Assembly (NCBI GenBank): GCA_028865545.1
Contig: JAGWJY010000031.1
Location: 1 to 43,908, forward strand
Source of the DNA: Alphaproteobacteria bacterium
GTDB taxonomy: Bacteria > Pseudomonadota > Alphaproteobacteria > Micropepsales > Micropepsaceae
DNA: 43,908 nucleotides
Direction of reading: 5' to 3'
The notes beneath the pieces are model-generated. The model did no database searches. It worked only from the letters and a program-made list of their open reading frames with translations, and was not told where the DNA came from. The position numbers and the translations under genes are program-made. Within the stretch, counting starts at the first letter, position 1, and each line of letters opens with the position of its first letter. Positions 42,008-43,908 of the stretch are shown here, piece after piece.

Positions 42008-43726
42008 ATGCGCGTGTATTTGGCGTGGGTGTTGTTGGGCGTCTGCATGACGGCGGCCGCGCTGATTTTCTCGGCGCCCGTGCCTCCGGCGCTGGAGCGG
42101 GTCGCCTGCAAAGGCGGCGCCCCCATTTCGGTGCAGCAGCAGATCGCGGCCTGTTCCAGCTTGCTGGCGGACAAGGGGTTGCGGAGCCGCGATACTTCAC
42201 GCGTCTATGCGCAGCGCGGCCTTGCCTATGGACGTGACGGAGAAATCAAGGCAGCCATCGGCGATCTGACGCACGCCATTGCACTCGCGCCGCGCTTTCA
42301 GCCCGCCTATCTCTGGCGCGGCGATCTGCAGGACGCCGACGGCCATGACGAACTCGCGCTGCGCGACTATGACCGTGCCGTGGCGCTCGATCCGGAAGAC
42401 GATATTGCCTTCAACAATCGCGGGCACGCCAACAGCAAGCTGAGACGGTACGACCGTGCCATCGCCGATTACACGCGCGCCATACAACTTATGCCGCGGG
42501 TGCCGCTCTATTACGAAAACCGCGGCGAGGCATCGTACTATAAAGGCAATGTCGACACTGCCATCGCCGACTATTCGCAGGCGATCGGCCTCGATCCCAA
42601 TTACACGCTGGCCTATCTCGACCGCGGTTATGCCTATGGCGAAAAGAACCAGCAGGACCGCGCCATCGCCGATTATCTGCAGGCGATAGAATTGGCGCCG
42701 AATTACGGGCCTTCCTACAACTATCTCGGCATCGCCCATGCCAGGCGTGCGGAGTTCGCTCAAGCATTGGCGGCGTTCAACCGTGCGATCGCGCTCGGCC
42801 CCAATGACATCAGCGCTTTGAGCAATCGCGGCGCCGTGTTCGCGCAACAGGGAAAATACGCACAGGCGGTTGCCGATTACAGCCGCGCCATCGCGCTGTC
42901 GCCCAAATTCGAGCTCGCCCTGCGTCTGCGTGGCGACGCCTACATCAATCTGGGCGATTATGGAAAAGCGCTGCAAGATTACAACGCGGCGATCAAGCTG
43001 CTCCCCACAGACGCCGCAGCCCTCAACGGCCGCGGCGTCAGCGAAATCCGCACGCGAAAATTCGATCTCGCCATCGCGGATTTCACGCGCTCGCTGGCGC
43101 TGTCGCCGAACGTGGCGCTGGTTCTCGTCAATCGTGGGGAGACCTATTTTCTACTCGAGAAATATGCCCCGGCGCGGGCCGACTTCGATGCCGCCATCGC
43201 GCTCGATCCGCAGGCGAGGTACTTCCGCGAGCGCGGCGATCTGCGCGCCGCCAGCCATGACGAAGATGGTGCCCTGGCGGATTACGGGCGCGCGGCGGCG
43301 CGCGACCCCAATGACTGGGTGACCTACACCAATCGAGGCATGTTGCTGTTTCGGCAAGGTGAAGACGAACGCGCGCTTGCGGACTTGTCCAAGGCGGCCA
43401 AACTTGTGCCGGCGGCCGCACGCGCCGACGTGCTGGGACGGCGGGCCATCGTCTATTTTGCAGAAGGCAGAGACGACGATGCGTTGGCCGACTGCAACGG
43501 CGCCCTCGCTCTGCAGCCCGCGTTGGGTCCCGCCTATTATCTGCGCGGCCGCATCTACTCGGCCAAAGGTGAAAATCGTTTGGCGCTCGCCGATTTCAAC
43601 ATGGCGCTGAGGATCATGCCACGCTTCGCAGAGGGCTATAGCCAGCGCGCCCGCGTCAGGCGGCGGCTGGGAGATGATGCAGGCGCCAATGCGGACATGG
43701 CCGCGTCAAAGGCGGTGGGTTCCTAA
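42008..43726 (+). CDS. Exported or anchored TPR-repeat protein
   Basis: A 572-residue protein with an N-terminal hydrophobic segment (about 3-20), then about fourteen tandem 34-residue TPR units, recognisable by repeated 'A..DY.RAI.L.P....A...RG' patterns. It should form a long right-handed superhelix that binds other proteins or peptides. The ATG at 42008 has GGGG 6 nt upstream; an in-frame ATG at 41975 falls closer to the divergent gene and lacks a site. The very regular repeats suggest a scaffold. No partner is identifiable from context. Confidence 0.88.
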   Translation: MRVYLAWVLLGVCMTAAALIFSAPVPPALERVACKGGAPISVQQQIAACSSLLADKGLRSRDTSRVYAQRGLAYGRDGEIKAAIGDLTHAIALAPRFQPAYLWRGDLQDADGHDELALRDYDRAVALDPEDDIAFNNRGHANSKLRRYDRAIADYTRAIQLMPRVPLYYENRGEASYYKGNVDTAIADYSQAIGLDPNYTLAYLDRGYAYGEKNQQDRAIADYLQAIELAPNYGPSYNYLGIAHARRAEFAQALAAFNRAIALGPNDISALSNRGAVFAQQGKYAQAVADYSRAIALSPKFELALRLRGDAYINLGDYGKALQDYNAAIKLLPTDAAALNGRGVSEIRTRKFDLAIADFTRSLALSPNVALVLVNRGETYFLLEKYAPARADFDAAIALDPQARYFRERGDLRAASHDEDGALADYGRAAARDPNDWVTYTNRGMLLFRQGEDERALADLSKAAKLVPAAARADVLGRRAIVYFAEGRDDDALADCNGALALQPALGPAYYLRGRIYSAKGENRLALADFNMALRIMPRFAEGYSQRARVRRRLGDDAGANADMAASKAVGS

Positions 43727-43759
43727 GGGGAACCGGCCCATGGCCCGCAGGGCAAAGGA

Positions 43760-43852
43760 TGGCGGACAGGGAGGGATTCGAACCCTCGGAACGGCTCATC
43801 ACCGTTCACACACTTTCCAGGCGTGCGCCTTCAGCCACTCGGCCACCTGTCC
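43760..43852 (-). tRNA. tRNA-Ser (anticodon GGA)
   Basis: On the minus strand the 7-bp acceptor arm GGACAGG/CCTGTCC (43852-43846 with 43770-43764) is followed by discriminator G and an encoded CCA (43762-43760). The D-arm (GGCCGAGTGG), the anticodon loop with GGA (43818-43816), a long class II variable arm and the T-arm (GGTTCGAATCC) are all clear. The long variable arm and anticodon GGA identify serine tRNA for UCC/UCU codons. Confidence 0.97.
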
Positions 43853-43908
43853 GTCTCTCGAGGCGCACGGATTTATAGGATTTGGCCTGCAAAGCAAGCC
43901 GGGCGGCC

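Noticed and set aside
42008-43726. Repeats in the TPR gene as a CRISPR or DNA tandem array
   Set aside because: The repetition is at protein level (34-residue units) with diverged DNA, as normal for TPR proteins.

Overview
The window is GC-rich, gene-dense chromosomal DNA from an alphaproteobacterium. The evidence is the Mla/MCE operon style with a PqiC-type lipoprotein, the trxB-lysR arrangement next to a divergent Lrp regulator, the small-protein types, and the preference for GGAG/GGGG ribosome binding sites. A relative of Rhizomicrobium/Micropepsaceae is possible but cannot be proven by reading alone. I see no phage, insertion sequence, CRISPR array or origin. One RNA gene is certain, a tRNA-Ser(GGA) at the right end.

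Layout, left to right. 226-6256 (minus) is a cell-envelope block: an MBOAT acyltransferase and its SGNH-like partner lie 11 nt upstream of a four-gene MCE/Mla-type lipid transporter (STAS-permease fusion, ATPase, MCE protein, lipoprotein). Upstream lie a Baeyer-Villiger-type monooxygenase and an orphan NodT/OprM-type outer-membrane factor (6310-9379), then a hairpin-rich spacer. 9835-15055 is mixed: a lipoprotein, an aspartate-type aminotransferase, a DUF4405-like membrane protein, a small helical protein, a Tat-type beta-carbonic-anhydrase-like protein, a cysteine-cluster protein and a secreted protein. 15209-20222 holds a YajR-like MFS carrier and an AmpG-like MFS carrier, the latter divergent from an EF-G-like GTPase. 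20874-27798 carries small exported proteins, a MetX-like alpha/beta hydrolase divergent from an S9 peptidase, and a TetR regulator followed by an Lnt-like N-acyltransferase homologue. 27807-29757 is a LemA-TPM-TPM operon. 30042-35109 has trxB-lysR, a divergent Lrp/AsnC regulator, a nitrilase and an APC amino-acid permease. 35306-43726 has an outer-membrane-barrel candidate, an exported methyltransferase-fold protein, a DUF5666-like protein coupled to a pentapeptide-periodic small protein, two exported zinc peptidases and a long TPR protein.

The most unusual signal is a pair of about 200-nt elements, one at 16-225 (minus) and one at 20223-20421 (plus). Each begins within a few nucleotides of a stop codon (the MCE lipoprotein and the EF-G-like gene) and lies in the sense orientation of that gene. 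They share a core identical at 53 of 55 positions. Both also form a 12-bp stem in which two base pairs change on both sides between copies, so pairing is kept. This points to a structured 3'-UTR RNA family or small mobile repeat that I do not recognise. Other signals worth attention are a perfect 8-1-8 palindrome directly before the TetR start codon, hairpin clusters at 9450-9630 and 29850-29980, and an EF-G-like GTPase that lacks the catalytic histidine of switch II.
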